From Streptomyces sp. SPB162 (GTDB lineage: Bacteria; Actinomycetota; Actinomycetes; Streptomycetales; Streptomycetaceae), in the NCBI RefSeq assembly GCF_029504575.1, contig NZ_JAQFII010000001.1, positions 1,958,501 to 2,022,500 of the forward strand: 64,000 nucleotides of DNA, given 5' to 3'. This document shows, in pieces, positions 38,372 through 50,215 of the stretch. The notes beneath the pieces were generated by a model, which worked only from the letters and a program-made list of their open reading frames with translations, was not told the DNA's origin and did not search any database. Numbering within the stretch: position 1 is the first letter of the stretch; each line of letters starts with the position of its first letter. A program made the position numbers and the translations under genes.

Positions 38372-39127
38372 TCAGCGGACCGGGTGCCCGGCCTCGCGCA
38401 GCGCGTTCTTGACGTCGCCGATGCGCAGGTCCCCGAAGTGGAAGACCGACGCCGCCAGCACCGCGTCGGCGCCGGCCGCCACCGCGGGGGCGAAGTCGGC
38501 GAGCCGGCCGGCGCCGCCGGAGGCGATGACGGGGACGCTGACGTGCTTGCGGACGGCCTCGATCATGTCGAGGTCGTAGCCGTCCTTGGTGCCGTCGGCG
38601 TCCATCGAGTTCAGCAGGATCTCCCCCGCGCCCAGCTCCGCGGCGCGGTGCGCCCACTCGACGGCGTCGATGCCGGTGCCCTGCCTGCCGCCGTGCGTGG
38701 TGACCTCGAAACCGCCGGTCGCGTTCCGCCGGGCGTCCACGGACAACACGAGCACCTGCCGCCCGAACCGCTCGGCGATCTCCCGGATGAGGTCCGGGCG
38801 GGCGATGGCGGCGGTGTTGACGCCCACCTTGTCCGCGCCGGCCCGCAGCAGTTTGTCGACGTCGTCCGCGGCCCGCACGCCGCCGCCGACGGTGAGCGGG
38901 ATGAAGACCTGCTCGGCGGTGCGGCGCACCACGTCGTAGGTGGTCTCGCGGTCGCCCGAGGAGGCGGTGATGTCCAGGAACGTCAGCTCGTCCGCGCCCT
39001 CGGCGTCATAGAGCTTGGCCATCTCGACGGGGTCGCCCGCGTCGCGCAGGTTCTGGAAGTTGACACCCTTGACGACCCGGCCGTTGTCCACGTCCAGGCA
39101 GGGGATGACTCGGACCGCGAGGGTCAT
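38372..39127 (-). CDS. hisF: Imidazole glycerol phosphate synthase cyclase subunit
   Basis: The 251-aa TIM barrel forms IGP and AICAR from PRFAR using ammonia from HisH. The catalytic aspartates are in [16 protein letters not shown] and [17 protein letters not shown]. It starts with an ATG that overlaps the ridA stop as ATGA. It is the last gene of the his run. Confidence 0.97.
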   Translation of the reverse strand: MTLAVRVIPCLDVDNGRVVKGVNFQNLRDAGDPVEMAKLYDAEGADELTFLDITASSGDRETTYDVVRRTAEQVFIPLTVGGGVRAADDVDKLLRAGADKVGVNTAAIARPDLIREIAERFGRQVLVLSVDARRNATGGFEVTTHGGRQGTGIDAVEWAHRAAELGAGEILLNSMDADGTKDGYDLDMIEAVRKHVSVPVIASGGAGRLADFAPAVAAGADAVLAASVFHFGDLRIGDVKNALREAGHPVR

Positions 39128-39531
39128 TCAGGGGCTCCTCGATACGCCTCGACCTCGACCTCGACCAGCACGCGGGAGTCGACGAAGCCGTTGACGACGA
39201 CCATCGTCGCGGCCGGCCGCACCGCGCCGAACAGCTCCTTGTGGGCGCGGCCGACGTCCTCCGCGTCCCGGGCGTGGCTGAGGTACATCCGGGTGCGGAT
39301 GACGCTGTCGGCGCCGAGGCCGAACGGTTCCAGCGCGGCGACCGCGTTGTTGAAGGCGAGCAGCGCCTGCTCGTACGGGCTGCCCTCGCCCCGCACCACG
39401 CCACCGACCAGCGGCATGGTGCCGGCGACGATGACCCGGTCCCCGGCCGCGACGGCACGGGCGAAGCCCATCGCCTCCTCCCAGGGGCTGTGGTCGGACT
39501 GCACGCGGCGTACTACGGGGGAATCGGTCAT
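39124..39531 (-). CDS. RidA (YjgF) family enamine/imine deaminase
   Basis: The 135-aa protein shows [56 protein letters not shown] and [23 protein letters not shown], the RidA pattern, including the arginine of the active site (IRTRMYL). RidA hydrolyses reactive 2-aminoacrylate and related imines that damage PLP enzymes. It overlaps both neighbours by 4 bp (priA stop, hisF start), so it is made in step with the histidine enzymes. Confidence 0.9.
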   Translation of the reverse strand: MTDSPVVRRVQSDHSPWEEAMGFARAVAAGDRVIVAGTMPLVGGVVRGEGSPYEQALLAFNNAVAALEPFGLGADSVIRTRMYLSHARDAEDVGRAHKELFGAVRPAATMVVVNGFVDSRVLVEVEVEAYRGAPE

Positions 39532-40253
39532 CGGGAAACTGCCTCCAGCGCCTCTTCCAAGGTGAATGCCTTGGCGTAAAGGGCCTTGCCCACGATGGCG
39601 CCTTCGACACCTTCGGGTACCAACGTGGCGATGGCGCGCAGGTCGTCGAGGGACGAGACGCCGCCGGACGCGACGACCGGCTTGTCGGTGGCCGCGCACA
39701 CGTTCTTCAGCAGTTCCAGGTTGGGCCCCTGGAGGGTGCCGTCCTTGGCGATGTCGGTGACGACGTACCGGGCGCACCCCTCGGAGTCCAGCCGGGCGAG
39801 CGTCTCGAACAGGTCGCCGCCGTCGCGGGTCCAGCCGCGGCCGCGCAGGGTGGTGCCGCGGACGTCCAGGCCGACCGCGATGCGGTCGCCGAACTCGGCG
39901 ATGACCTTCGCGACCCACTCGGGCGTCTCCAGGGCGGCGGTGCCGAGGTTGACGCGGGTGCAGCCGGTGGCGAGCGCCGCGGCGAGCGACGCGTCGTCGC
40001 GGATGCCGCCGGACAGCTCGACCTTGATGTCCATGGATTTCGCGACCTCGGCGATCCGCGCCCGGTTGTCACCGGTGCCGAAGGCCGCGTCCAGGTCCAC
40101 CAGGTGCAGCCACTCGGCGCCCGCCTGCTGCCAGGCGAGGGCGGCGGCCAGCGGGTCGCCGTAGGACGTCTCGGAGCCGGACTCGCCATGGACGAGGCGG
40201 ACGGCCTGGCCGTCGCGGACGTCGACGGCGGGAAGGAGTTCGAGGCGGTTCAT
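39528..40253 (-). CDS. priA: Bifunctional HisA/TrpF isomerase PriA
   Basis: The 241-aa (beta-alpha)8 enzyme isomerises ProFAR (histidine) and PRA (tryptophan) in Streptomyces and mycobacteria. It starts [23 protein letters not shown] with the first catalytic Asp, and the second is in [16 protein letters not shown]. Absence of a separate trpF in the window and near identity to remembered PriA sequences support dual function. The ATG at 40253 follows homology; an in-frame ATG at 40268 would add five residues. Confidence 0.95.
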   Translation of the reverse strand: MNRLELLPAVDVRDGQAVRLVHGESGSETSYGDPLAAALAWQQAGAEWLHLVDLDAAFGTGDNRARIAEVAKSMDIKVELSGGIRDDASLAAALATGCTRVNLGTAALETPEWVAKVIAEFGDRIAVGLDVRGTTLRGRGWTRDGGDLFETLARLDSEGCARYVVTDIAKDGTLQGPNLELLKNVCAATDKPVVASGGVSSLDDLRAIATLVPEGVEGAIVGKALYAKAFTLEEALEAVSR

Positions 40254-40290
40254 AGCCAGGGGAGCCATAGGAAGTGACGTCCTAGAGGTT

Positions 40291-40926
40291 CTAGAGGTGG
40301 TCGAGCCAGTTGGTCAGCAGCTGGGCACCGGCGTCGCCGGACTTCTCGGGGTGGAACTGGGTCGCCCACAGCGGGCCGTTCTCCACGGCGGCGACGAACG
40401 GTTCGCCGTGGGTGGCCCAGGTGACCTTAGGGGAGCGGATGTGGGGGTTGGTGACCTCCAGCTCCCACTCCCGCACCGCGTACGAGTGCACGAAGTAGAA
40501 GCGGGCGTCGGCGTCGAGGCCCGCGAACTGCCGGCTGTCCTCGGGCGCCTTCACCGTGTTCCAGCCCATGTGCGGGACGATCGGCGCCCGCAGCGGCTCG
40601 ACCGTACCGGGCCACTCGTCGCAGCCCTCGGTCTCGGTGCCGTGCTCCACGCCGCGTGCGAAGAGGATCTGCATGCCGACGCAGATCCCCATCACGGGCC
40701 GGCCGCCGGACAGCCGCCGGCCGATGATCCACTCACCGCGTACCGACTTCAGCCCGGTCATGCAGGCCTCGAACGCTCCGACGCCGGGGACCAGCAGCCC
40801 GTCGGCGTTCATGGCCCGGTCGAAGTCGCTGGTGATCTCGACGTCGGCGCCGACGTGCGCCAGCGCCCGCTCGGCCGAGCGGACGTTGCCGAATCCGTAG
40901 TCGAGGACGACCACACTCTTGCTCAT
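40291..40926 (-). CDS. hisH: Imidazole glycerol phosphate synthase glutaminase subunit
   Basis: The 211-aa class I amidotransferase has nucleophile Cys in [13 protein letters not shown] and the His/Glu pair in [10 protein letters not shown]. It feeds ammonia to HisF. About 37 bp separate it from priA, and 9 bp from the small membrane protein before it. Confidence 0.96.
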   Translation of the reverse strand: MSKSVVVLDYGFGNVRSAERALAHVGADVEITSDFDRAMNADGLLVPGVGAFEACMTGLKSVRGEWIIGRRLSGGRPVMGICVGMQILFARGVEHGTETEGCDEWPGTVEPLRAPIVPHMGWNTVKAPEDSRQFAGLDADARFYFVHSYAVREWELEVTNPHIRSPKVTWATHGEPFVAAVENGPLWATQFHPEKSGDAGAQLLTNWLDHL

Positions 40927-40935
40927 GGCGGCCCC

Positions 40936-41084
40936 CTACAGCGACATCACGCCGGCACCGAACGCCATGAGCGCACCGATGCCGAGCAGGACGATGACGC
41001 CCGTCGGGAGCTTCTGCTTCCAGAAGGAGTAGACGCCGCCGGCGAGGAAGAGCCCGAGGACGATGTAGACGGTCGATGCGGTGT

Positions 41085-41088
<4 letters not shown>
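40936..41088 (-). CDS. 50-aa two-helix membrane protein between hisB and hisH
   Basis: The protein is 50 residues: a GTG start, helix STVYIVLGLFLAGGVYSFW, a short KQKLPTG turn, and helix VIVLLGIGALMAFGAGVM. The GTG overlaps the hisB stop as GTGA, the same coupling used by the flanking his genes, and composition is a real codon pattern. It is unlikely to be an enzyme. A membrane partner or regulator of the his operon is possible. Confidence 0.8.
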
Positions 41089-44113
<3,025 letters not shown>

Positions 44114-44116
44114 TCA

Positions 44117-44122
44117 AGTGTA
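44117..44122 (-). promoter_or_regulatory. Candidate -10 of the hisD operon promoter
   Basis: TACACT, 7 nt before the GTG start; no clear -35. Confidence 0.45.
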
Positions 44123-44241
44123 GGGAACGCTGTTCTCGGCCGTTCTCCGGTTCCACTCCCTGATACGTCCCGCCGATGATCTCCGGTCCGGCTACCGTTC
44201 CGTCTGTCGCGGCGCGTGACGCGGGATCGGGAGGGGACGCG

Positions 44242-45810
44242 GTGGTCGAGGGGTCGGGGATCAGGGCGCCGGAGGACTGGACCCGGACCGAACAGGATCT
44301 GTGGACCGCCTACCGCCGCGGGGTGGTGCAGGACCTGCGCACCGGCATCCCCGAGCGGGACGACCCGGCCACCGACCGGCCCTGGGGCCCGGAGCGGACG
44401 GTGCGCGCCGAGGTGATCGCCACGCTCCTGCTGGACGGCCCGCCCGCCGAGCCCGGGCGCGTCGCGTGCGTCAAGCTCTCCGGTGCCCGGATCAGCGGCC
44501 AGCTGAACCTGTCGGGCGGCCAGGTCACCCCGTACGTCGAGCTGCACGACTGCCACTTCGACCAGCAGATCCTGCTGCCCGAGTGCCAGTTCACGACGTT
44601 GCGCATGGTGCACTGCTCGATCCCGCGACTGGAGGCGGCCCGCCTCACCACCACCGGTGACCTGCACCTGCCGCAGTGCTCCGTCGAGGGCGGGATCCGG
44701 CTCACCGACGCGCACATCGGCACCGACCTGCTGCTCAACCAGCTCACGGTGGGGCGCGACCGGCACGGGCGGGCGATCGCCGCCGACGGGCTCAGCGTCG
44801 CCCAGGACGTCGAGGCCGAGCTGATGCACGCCACCGGCGAGATCAGCCTGCGCAGCGCGCGCATCGGCGGCCGGCTGAGCCTGCGCGGCAGCCTGCTGCA
44901 CAACCCCTACGGCCGCTACGCGCTGAACGCGGCGCGGGTCACCGTCGAGCACACGCTGTACCTGAGCGCGGGCTGGATCGCGACCGGCAGCGACATCGGC
45001 GGGACCCCGCCCGCCGGGGTGCGAACCCGCAACTTCAGCTGCACCGGCGCCGTCCGGCTGGACGACGGCAGGTTCGGCAACGCGGTGATCATCACCCGGG
45101 CGCGGTTCCGGCTCACCGGCAACCAGCAGCTGTCGCTGCGCCGGATCCAGACCCCGGAACTGCGCTTCACGCTCGGCCAGCCGCCGACCGGCACCGTCTC
45201 GCTGGCCGGCGCCCGGGTGGGCAATCTCACCGACACCCGGCAGAGCTGGCCGGAGTCCGGCGGGCTGGACCTGGCGGGCTTCAGCTACACCACGCTCAGC
45301 CCGGCGGGGGCGTTCCCGATGCGGGACCGCATCGCCTGGCTGGCCGCCGCCACGCCCGAGTACAGCCCGGAACCGTACGAGCATCTCGCCTCGGCGCTGC
45401 GGGCCGGCGGTGAGGACTCCGAGGCCCGCGAGGTGCTGCTCGCCAAGCAGCGCCGCCGCCGCGAGGTGCTGCCGCCGGCGGGCCGGGTCTGGGGGTACCT
45501 CCAGGACATCACCGTCGGGTACGGCTACCGGCCCGGCCGGGCCGCGCTGTGGATGGCGGTGCTGTGGGCGGTCGGCACGGCCTTCTTCACCCTGCACGCG
45601 CCACCCGCGCTCAATCCCGGCGAGGCCCCGCACTGGAGCGCGCCGCTGTACGCCCTCGACCTGCTGCTGCCCGTGATCGACCTGGGCCAGGACAGCGCCT
45701 GGAACCCGTCCGGCGGAGCGCAGTGGGCGGCCACCGCCCTCGTGCTGCTGGGCTGGATCCTGGCCACCACCGTCGCGGCGGGCGCCTCCCGGCTGCTGCG
45801 CAGGGGGTAG
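44242..45810 (+). CDS. Beta-helix-like membrane-anchored protein (often called oxidoreductase)
   Basis: The 522-aa protein has an N-terminal helical part and then, from about residue 60 to 330, repeating hydrophobic strands of the kind seen in pentapeptide or bactofilin-like beta-helices ([33 protein letters not shown]). The C-terminal third has three membrane helices, the last [17 protein letters not shown]. The old label membrane oxidoreductase is not supported by any nucleotide- or metal-binding motif. GTG at 44242 is preferred because GGGAGGGG lies just upstream; an in-frame ATG at 44176 is the alternative. It is divergent from hisD. Confidence 0.7.
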   Translation: MVEGSGIRAPEDWTRTEQDLWTAYRRGVVQDLRTGIPERDDPATDRPWGPERTVRAEVIATLLLDGPPAEPGRVACVKLSGARISGQLNLSGGQVTPYVELHDCHFDQQILLPECQFTTLRMVHCSIPRLEAARLTTTGDLHLPQCSVEGGIRLTDAHIGTDLLLNQLTVGRDRHGRAIAADGLSVAQDVEAELMHATGEISLRSARIGGRLSLRGSLLHNPYGRYALNAARVTVEHTLYLSAGWIATGSDIGGTPPAGVRTRNFSCTGAVRLDDGRFGNAVIITRARFRLTGNQQLSLRRIQTPELRFTLGQPPTGTVSLAGARVGNLTDTRQSWPESGGLDLAGFSYTTLSPAGAFPMRDRIAWLAAATPEYSPEPYEHLASALRAGGEDSEAREVLLAKQRRRREVLPPAGRVWGYLQDITVGYGYRPGRAALWMAVLWAVGTAFFTLHAPPALNPGEAPHWSAPLYALDLLLPVIDLGQDSAWNPSGGAQWAATALVLLGWILATTVAAGASRLLRRG

Positions 45811-45893
45811 CGCCGGGTCGGAAGGGACGGTACGGGGCGACCCGGTGAAGCTTGCGCGGCGAAAGCACCCCGTCCGGCGACCGGAGCAGGACG

Positions 45894-45899
45894 TACGCT
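45894..45899 (+). promoter_or_regulatory. Candidate -10 of the LON-domain gene
   Basis: TACGCT, 8 nt before the GTG at 45908; consistent with a leaderless or nearly leaderless mRNA. Confidence 0.35.
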
Positions 45900-45907
45900 G
45901 TCCGATT

Positions 45908-46627
45908 GTGACCGCTCGCCTTCCGCTCTTCCCGCTGAGCTCGGCCCTTTTCCCGGGTCTCGTGCTGCCCCTGCACATCTTCGAGGAGCGGTACCGCGCG
46001 CTCGTGGGCGATCTGCTCGCGATGCCCGAGGACGCTCCGCGCCGCTTCGCCGTGGTCGCCATCAAGGACGGGACCGAGGTGGCTCCGACCGGCCCCGACG
46101 GGGTGGACACCACAGCCGGGGCGGGGCTCGGCCCCGACCCGTTCACGTCGCTGTTCCAGGTCGGGTGCATCGCGGAGGCCGCCACCATCGGCGAACGGGA
46201 GGACGGCGGTTTCGAGCTGGTCGCCACCGGCACCACCCGCTTCCGGCTGCTGTCGGTCGACGCGTCGGGGCCGTATCTGACGGCCGAGGTGGAGGAGCTG
46301 CCGGAGGAGCAGGGCGAGGGGGCGGGCACACTGGCCGCGGGTGTCGCCAGGGCCTTCCGCACGTATCAGAAGCGCCTCGCCGGAGCGCAGGACCGCACGC
46401 TCGTCACGGTGCAGGAACTGCCCGACGACCCGTCCGTGCTGTCGTATCTGGTGGCCGCCGCGACGATCTTCGAGACGCCGGCGAAGCAGCTGCTGCTGGA
46501 GGCGCCGGACACCGCGGCCCGGCTCGCGGCCGAACTGCCGCTGCTGCGCCGCGAGGCCGCCCTGATCGGCAAGCTGCCCTCGCTGCCCGCCGTCGACCTG
46601 ACCCGTCAGCCGGCCAGCCTCAACTGA
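45908..46627 (+). CDS. LON substrate-binding domain protein
   Basis: The 239-aa protein begins [32 protein letters not shown], the N-terminal fold of Lon proteases, followed by [17 protein letters not shown]. The AAA and protease domains are absent. Stand-alone LON-domain proteins are common in actinobacteria; a protein- or peptide-binding role is assumed. 16 bp separate it from ybaK. Confidence 0.85.
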   Translation: MTARLPLFPLSSALFPGLVLPLHIFEERYRALVGDLLAMPEDAPRRFAVVAIKDGTEVAPTGPDGVDTTAGAGLGPDPFTSLFQVGCIAEAATIGEREDGGFELVATGTTRFRLLSVDASGPYLTAEVEELPEEQGEGAGTLAAGVARAFRTYQKRLAGAQDRTLVTVQELPDDPSVLSYLVAAATIFETPAKQLLLEAPDTAARLAAELPLLRREAALIGKLPSLPAVDLTRQPASLN

Positions 46628-46643
46628 CGGAAGGTGGTCCCCG

Positions 46644-47150
46644 ATGGCCAAAAAGTCCCCGGCGAAGGGGGGCGGGACGCCCGCCACCGTCGCGCTGGAG
46701 CGGGACGGCGCGGCCTTCACCGTCCACGCCTACGCGCACGACCCGGCGGCCGCCTCGTACGGCGGCGAGGCCGCCGAGGCGCTGGGCACGGCTCCCGGGC
46801 GGGTGTTCAAGACGCTGGTCGCCGACGTCGACGGGACGCTGACCGTCGCCGTGGTCCCGGTGGCCGGGTCGCTCGACCTCAAGGCGCTCGCGTCCGCGGC
46901 CGGCGGCAAGCGCGCCGCGATGGCCGACCCCGCGGCGGCCGAACGCACCACGGGTTATGTGCTCGGCGGCATCTCCCCGCTGGGCCAGCGCAAACGGCTG
47001 CCCACGGTCGTGGACGTCTCGGCGCTGACCCACGCCACGGTGTTCGTCTCGGCGGGCAAGCGCGGCCTCGAGGTCGAACTCGCCCCACAGGACCTGGTCC
47101 GGCTCACGTCCGCGAAGACCGCGCCGATCGCGCGGATCGCGGCGGTCTGA
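46644..47150 (+). CDS. ybaK: Cys-tRNA(Pro)/Cys-tRNA(Cys) deacylase (YbaK/EbsC)
   Basis: The 168-aa editing protein removes cysteine misacylated on tRNA-Pro. Typical segments are RVFKTLVADVDGTLTVAVVPV (with the key lysine), TGYVLGGISPLGQRKRLPTVVD and VFVSAGKRGLEVELAPQDLVRL. It follows the LON gene closely, suggesting an operon. Confidence 0.92.
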   Translation: MAKKSPAKGGGTPATVALERDGAAFTVHAYAHDPAAASYGGEAAEALGTAPGRVFKTLVADVDGTLTVAVVPVAGSLDLKALASAAGGKRAAMADPAAAERTTGYVLGGISPLGQRKRLPTVVDVSALTHATVFVSAGKRGLEVELAPQDLVRLTSAKTAPIARIAAV

Positions 47151-47153
47151 TCC

Positions 47154-47220
47154 AATCGTCTGACCCGAACGTCTGATTTGAACGTCGGATCGGACCGGTC
47201 CGATCCGACCGGTCCGATCC
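47154..47220. repeat. Tandem repeats and perfect palindrome before the bL37-like gene
   Basis: Three imperfect 13-nt units (core AACGTCTGA, about 47154-47192) lead into a 20-bp perfect palindrome centred on ACCGGT (47187-47206). A second adjacent copy of its 14-nt half GACCGGTCCGATCC lies at 47207-47220. Could end the ybaK transcript, or be a control site. Confidence 0.5.
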
Positions 47221-47319
47221 GGCCGAATTGACGGAACCCCGCGGTCCCTCTGGACGATCGCGCCCCGGGCGCGCACGGTGTCCCCGACGCAGCACCCGCG
47301 ACCGAGGGGAGCCGACACC

Positions 47320-47394
47320 ATGTCCCGACGCACCCGCATGCGCAAGTGGCGGATCAAGAAGCGCCGCGCCAATCACGGCCGACGGCCGGCGTAG
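47320..47394 (+). CDS. bL37-like 24-aa ribosomal protein
   Basis: The 24-residue product is MSRRTRMRKWRIKKRRANHG followed by RRPA. The basic composition and ANHG(K/R)RP ending match bL37, the small actinobacterial 50S protein first seen in mycobacterial ribosome structures. A GAGGGGA SD precedes the ATG by about 9 nt. It is too short for usual gene callers. An unusual tandem-repeat and palindrome block lies just upstream. Confidence 0.75.
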   Translation: MSRRTRMRKWRIKKRRANHGRRPA

Positions 47395-47427
47395 ATCCCG
47401 AAACCCCCGCGCTCAGGGCCCCTCGGG

Positions 47428-48162
47428 TCAGGAGCCCCGTTGCCAAGGGCCCTGCTCGCCGGGTCCCTGGGCGGGCGGGTGGTCCTCGGCCGGCGGGGCC
47501 GGGAACGCCTCCGGGCCTTGAGCCGGACCGGGCGCCGGGTGCGGGGCCGGATACGAGGTGTCCCAGGACTGCGGCTGCTGCGGTTCCCGCGGCCCGAGGG
47601 CCGAGGTCAGACAGAGGTGAACGAGCATGGCCGCGGCCGGCCAGGCGACGAGGGCGCCCTTGGCGCGCAGCCGCAGCGGGCCGTCGAAGACGACCTTCGG
47701 GCCGACCTCCTTGGCATGGGCGATCAGGTCGCTCGTCGGGCCGAGCCAGACGCCGAGGCGCCAGGCGATGACCGAGCCGAGCACGCCGCCGGCCGCCAGG
47801 CCGAGGACAACGCCGATGCCGCCGCGCCGCCGGCGCCAGAAGACCAGGGCGGCCGTCACGGCGCCCATCGCGAGGCCCAGCAGCACGAAGGTGCCGTCGG
47901 CGCCGACCGCCTCCTCGCCCTCGCTGTCCTTGAGGTAGATGGCCTTGCCGTCGGAGACCATCGGGATGAGGGGCGCGAGCCACAGCCACAGCAGCCCGAG
48001 CACGACCCCGGTCACCGCCACCGCCAGGGCGACCAGCGCGCCTTCCCGCAGTTCCGCGGTGAAGGCCGCACGTCCGCCCTTCGATGCGTCGCCGGAGAAC
48101 TCCGCGCCCGGGTACTGCGGCAGGGACGGGGGCTGGTCGTGCGGCGTCAGGGGTGCGGTCAC
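47428..48162 (-). CDS. DUF2567-like four-helix membrane protein
   Basis: The 244-aa protein has about 40 hydrophilic residues, then four membrane helices (ALVALAVAVTGVVLGLLWLWLA; FVLLGLAMGAVTAALVFW; IGVVLGLAAGGVLGSVIAW; GALVAWPAAAMLVHLCLTSAL), an extracellular loop PMVSDGKAIYLKDSEGEEAVG, and a Pro-rich C-terminal tail. Other genomes call it an ABC permease, but no permease motif is seen. Function unknown. Confidence 0.7.
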   Translation of the reverse strand: MTAPLTPHDQPPSLPQYPGAEFSGDASKGGRAAFTAELREGALVALAVAVTGVVLGLLWLWLAPLIPMVSDGKAIYLKDSEGEEAVGADGTFVLLGLAMGAVTAALVFWRRRRGGIGVVLGLAAGGVLGSVIAWRLGVWLGPTSDLIAHAKEVGPKVVFDGPLRLRAKGALVAWPAAAMLVHLCLTSALGPREPQQPQSWDTSYPAPHPAPGPAQGPEAFPAPPAEDHPPAQGPGEQGPWQRGS

Positions 48163-48196
48163 CCGACCATCGTGCCAGGTCCGGCAGTGGCCCGCT

Positions 48197-49039
48197 TCAC
48201 CGGCAGGCGGCTCGGCGGTACGCCCAGGTGGCAGCGGCCAGGGACACCACGCCGACGGCCGCGCACACCGACAGGTCCACGCCCACCATGACCCAGTCCG
48301 GATGCGGGTCGAAGGTGCGGGCGAAGGCCTCCACCCCGTACGTCGAGGGGAGCAGATCGCGGACGAGAGCGATCGGCGCGGGCATGTTCGCGGCCGGCAG
48401 CACCCCCAGCAGCAACGCGGCCGACATGCCCAACTGGCCGAACAAGGTGGCCAGTTCCTGCTTCGGGGCGAGCAGCCCCAGCGCGGCGCCGAGGCCGGCC
48501 AGCGCGGCTCCGGCGAGCGGGACCACCGCCGCCAGCACCCACAGGTTCACCAGCGGCAGGTCGAACAGGACGCATCCGGTGACCGCAGTGGCGATCGTGC
48601 CGGGCACCGTGAACGAGGCGTACGCGCCCGCCGCGCCCAGCACCACCGCCGCCGGCGGCACCGGCAGCGTCGCGTAGTGGTCGAGTCCGCCGGAGGCGCG
48701 CAGCCGGCCGAAGTACTGGGCGAGCAGGTTGAGCGCGACGAAGGCCACGACCAGCACGCTGGACCCGGCGACCACCGAGCGCGCCGCGTCGGCGTCGCCG
48801 CCGTCGACGACCCCGCGCAGCATCACCATGATGCCGACCGATTGGAACGTCGCCACGAACAGCAGCGGGATCCGCGCCACCCGGGCGCGGGACAGCTGCG
48901 CCCGGTACACGGCGCCCAGCGCGGGCAGCAGCCGGGCGCGGGGCGCGAGCGGGGCGGCGGAGGTGTCCGCGCGGACGGCCGGGGCGCTGCCGGGGGTCGC
49001 GGCGGTCGCGCCCGGCACCACGGGTGCGGCGGCGCTCAT
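48197..49039 (-). CDS. ABC-2 type transporter permease
   Basis: The 280-aa protein has six hydrophobic segments after an Ala/Pro-rich N terminus. The pattern ALGAVYRAQLSRARVARIPLLF and following is that of ABC-2 export permeases. It is 40 bp after the ATPase gene on the same strand, so the two form an exporter, probably for a lipid, drug or small envelope molecule. Confidence 0.85.
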   Translation of the reverse strand: MSAAAPVVPGATAATPGSAPAVRADTSAAPLAPRARLLPALGAVYRAQLSRARVARIPLLFVATFQSVGIMVMLRGVVDGGDADAARSVVAGSSVLVVAFVALNLLAQYFGRLRASGGLDHYATLPVPPAAVVLGAAGAYASFTVPGTIATAVTGCVLFDLPLVNLWVLAAVVPLAGAALAGLGAALGLLAPKQELATLFGQLGMSAALLLGVLPAANMPAPIALVRDLLPSTYGVEAFARTFDPHPDWVMVGVDLSVCAAVGVVSLAAATWAYRRAACR

Positions 49040-49079
49040 CGGACGGCTTCCGGCGGCAGCCCGTCACAGGCGGCGGAGG

Positions 49080-50105
49080 TCATGCCTTGACCAGTCCCTT
49101 CTGACGGCCGCCGAGGGCCAGGTACACGTCTTCGAGGCTCGGGGTGGCGAGCGTGAAGTCGTCGAGTGCGGCGAAGGCCTGCCCGCCGGTGATCTCGGCG
49201 ATCACGGCACGGGCCCGCGTCTGGGGGAGCCGGAGCGTCCAGCGGCGGCCGGAGATCTGGGCGGCGGAGCGCAGCGCCGCCACCTCGGGCAGCAGCAGCG
49301 GCGGCTCGTCGCGCCAGACCAGGTCGAGCCTGACCTCGTCGGCGACGAGCACCTTGAGGCCGGCCGGGGTGTCACAGGCGATGACCCGCCCGTTGTCGAT
49401 CACGGCGACGCGGTCGAGTACGGTCTCGGCCTCCAGGACGTTGTGCGTGACCAGCACGACCGTGGCCCCGTGCTCGGCGCGGCGGCGGTCGACCGCGGCC
49501 CACACCGCCCGCCGGGCGACCGGGTCCATGCCGGCGGTCGGCTCGTCCAGGACCAGCACCGGCCGCTCCCCCACCAGCGTCGCGGCGAAGCACGCCAGCC
49601 GCCGCTGCCCGCCGGAGAGCCGGCCGATGGCCCGTCCCGCCAGCTCGGTGAGGCCCAGTTCCGCCAGCACGGCGTCGCGCTCGGCCCGCGCGGCCCGCGC
49701 GTCCAGCCCGCGCAGCCGGCCGGTGGTCTCGGCGGCCAGCGACACGGTCAGTTCGTCCAGGGCGGTGGACTCCTGCCCGAGGTAGCCGACGAGCCGGGAG
49801 GCGCGTTCGGGGTGGCGTACGAGGTCGTGCCCGAGCATGTCGATGGCGCCGGAGTCCGGTCGCAGCAGTCCGGTGAGCTGGCGCACGAGGGTGGACTTGC
49901 CGGCACCGTTGGGCCCGAGCAGGCCGAAGATCTCGCCGCGCCGGATGTCGAGGTCGATGCCGTCGCTCGCGCGGACGGCAGGGGTCGCGGCGCCTCGCCG
50001 GCCGCGCCCGGCCGGGTAGGTCTTGACCAGCCCGCGTACGGCGATCACCGCGTCGCGGGTGGTGGCGGCTGTGCTGGGCGCCGCCTGCTCCGTGCCCGTA
50101 CTCAC
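49080..50105 (-). CDS. ABC transporter ATP-binding protein
   Basis: The 341-aa ATPase has Walker A GPNGAGKST, signature LSGGQ, Walker B VLVLDEP and H-loop VTHN, with a DrrA-like C-terminal extension (LDLVWRDEPPLLL ... ATPSLEDVYLALGG). This fits export ABC-2 systems. The GTG start at 50105 has no strong SD; the reading frame extends further upstream as shadow. Confidence 0.95.
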   Translation of the reverse strand: MSTGTEQAAPSTAATTRDAVIAVRGLVKTYPAGRGRRGAATPAVRASDGIDLDIRRGEIFGLLGPNGAGKSTLVRQLTGLLRPDSGAIDMLGHDLVRHPERASRLVGYLGQESTALDELTVSLAAETTGRLRGLDARAARAERDAVLAELGLTELAGRAIGRLSGGQRRLACFAATLVGERPVLVLDEPTAGMDPVARRAVWAAVDRRRAEHGATVVLVTHNVLEAETVLDRVAVIDNGRVIACDTPAGLKVLVADEVRLDLVWRDEPPLLLPEVAALRSAAQISGRRWTLRLPQTRARAVIAEITGGQAFAALDDFTLATPSLEDVYLALGGRQKGLVKA

Positions 50106-50215
50106 GAGGATCGAGAGTACGCGTCGCGGCGCCCGGTGCGCGCCTCGGGGCCGCTTCTGCCGCCGAATGCCGAACCGGAAGGCGCTGGTCCGACATTCTG
50201 TTCGACGGTCGAATG

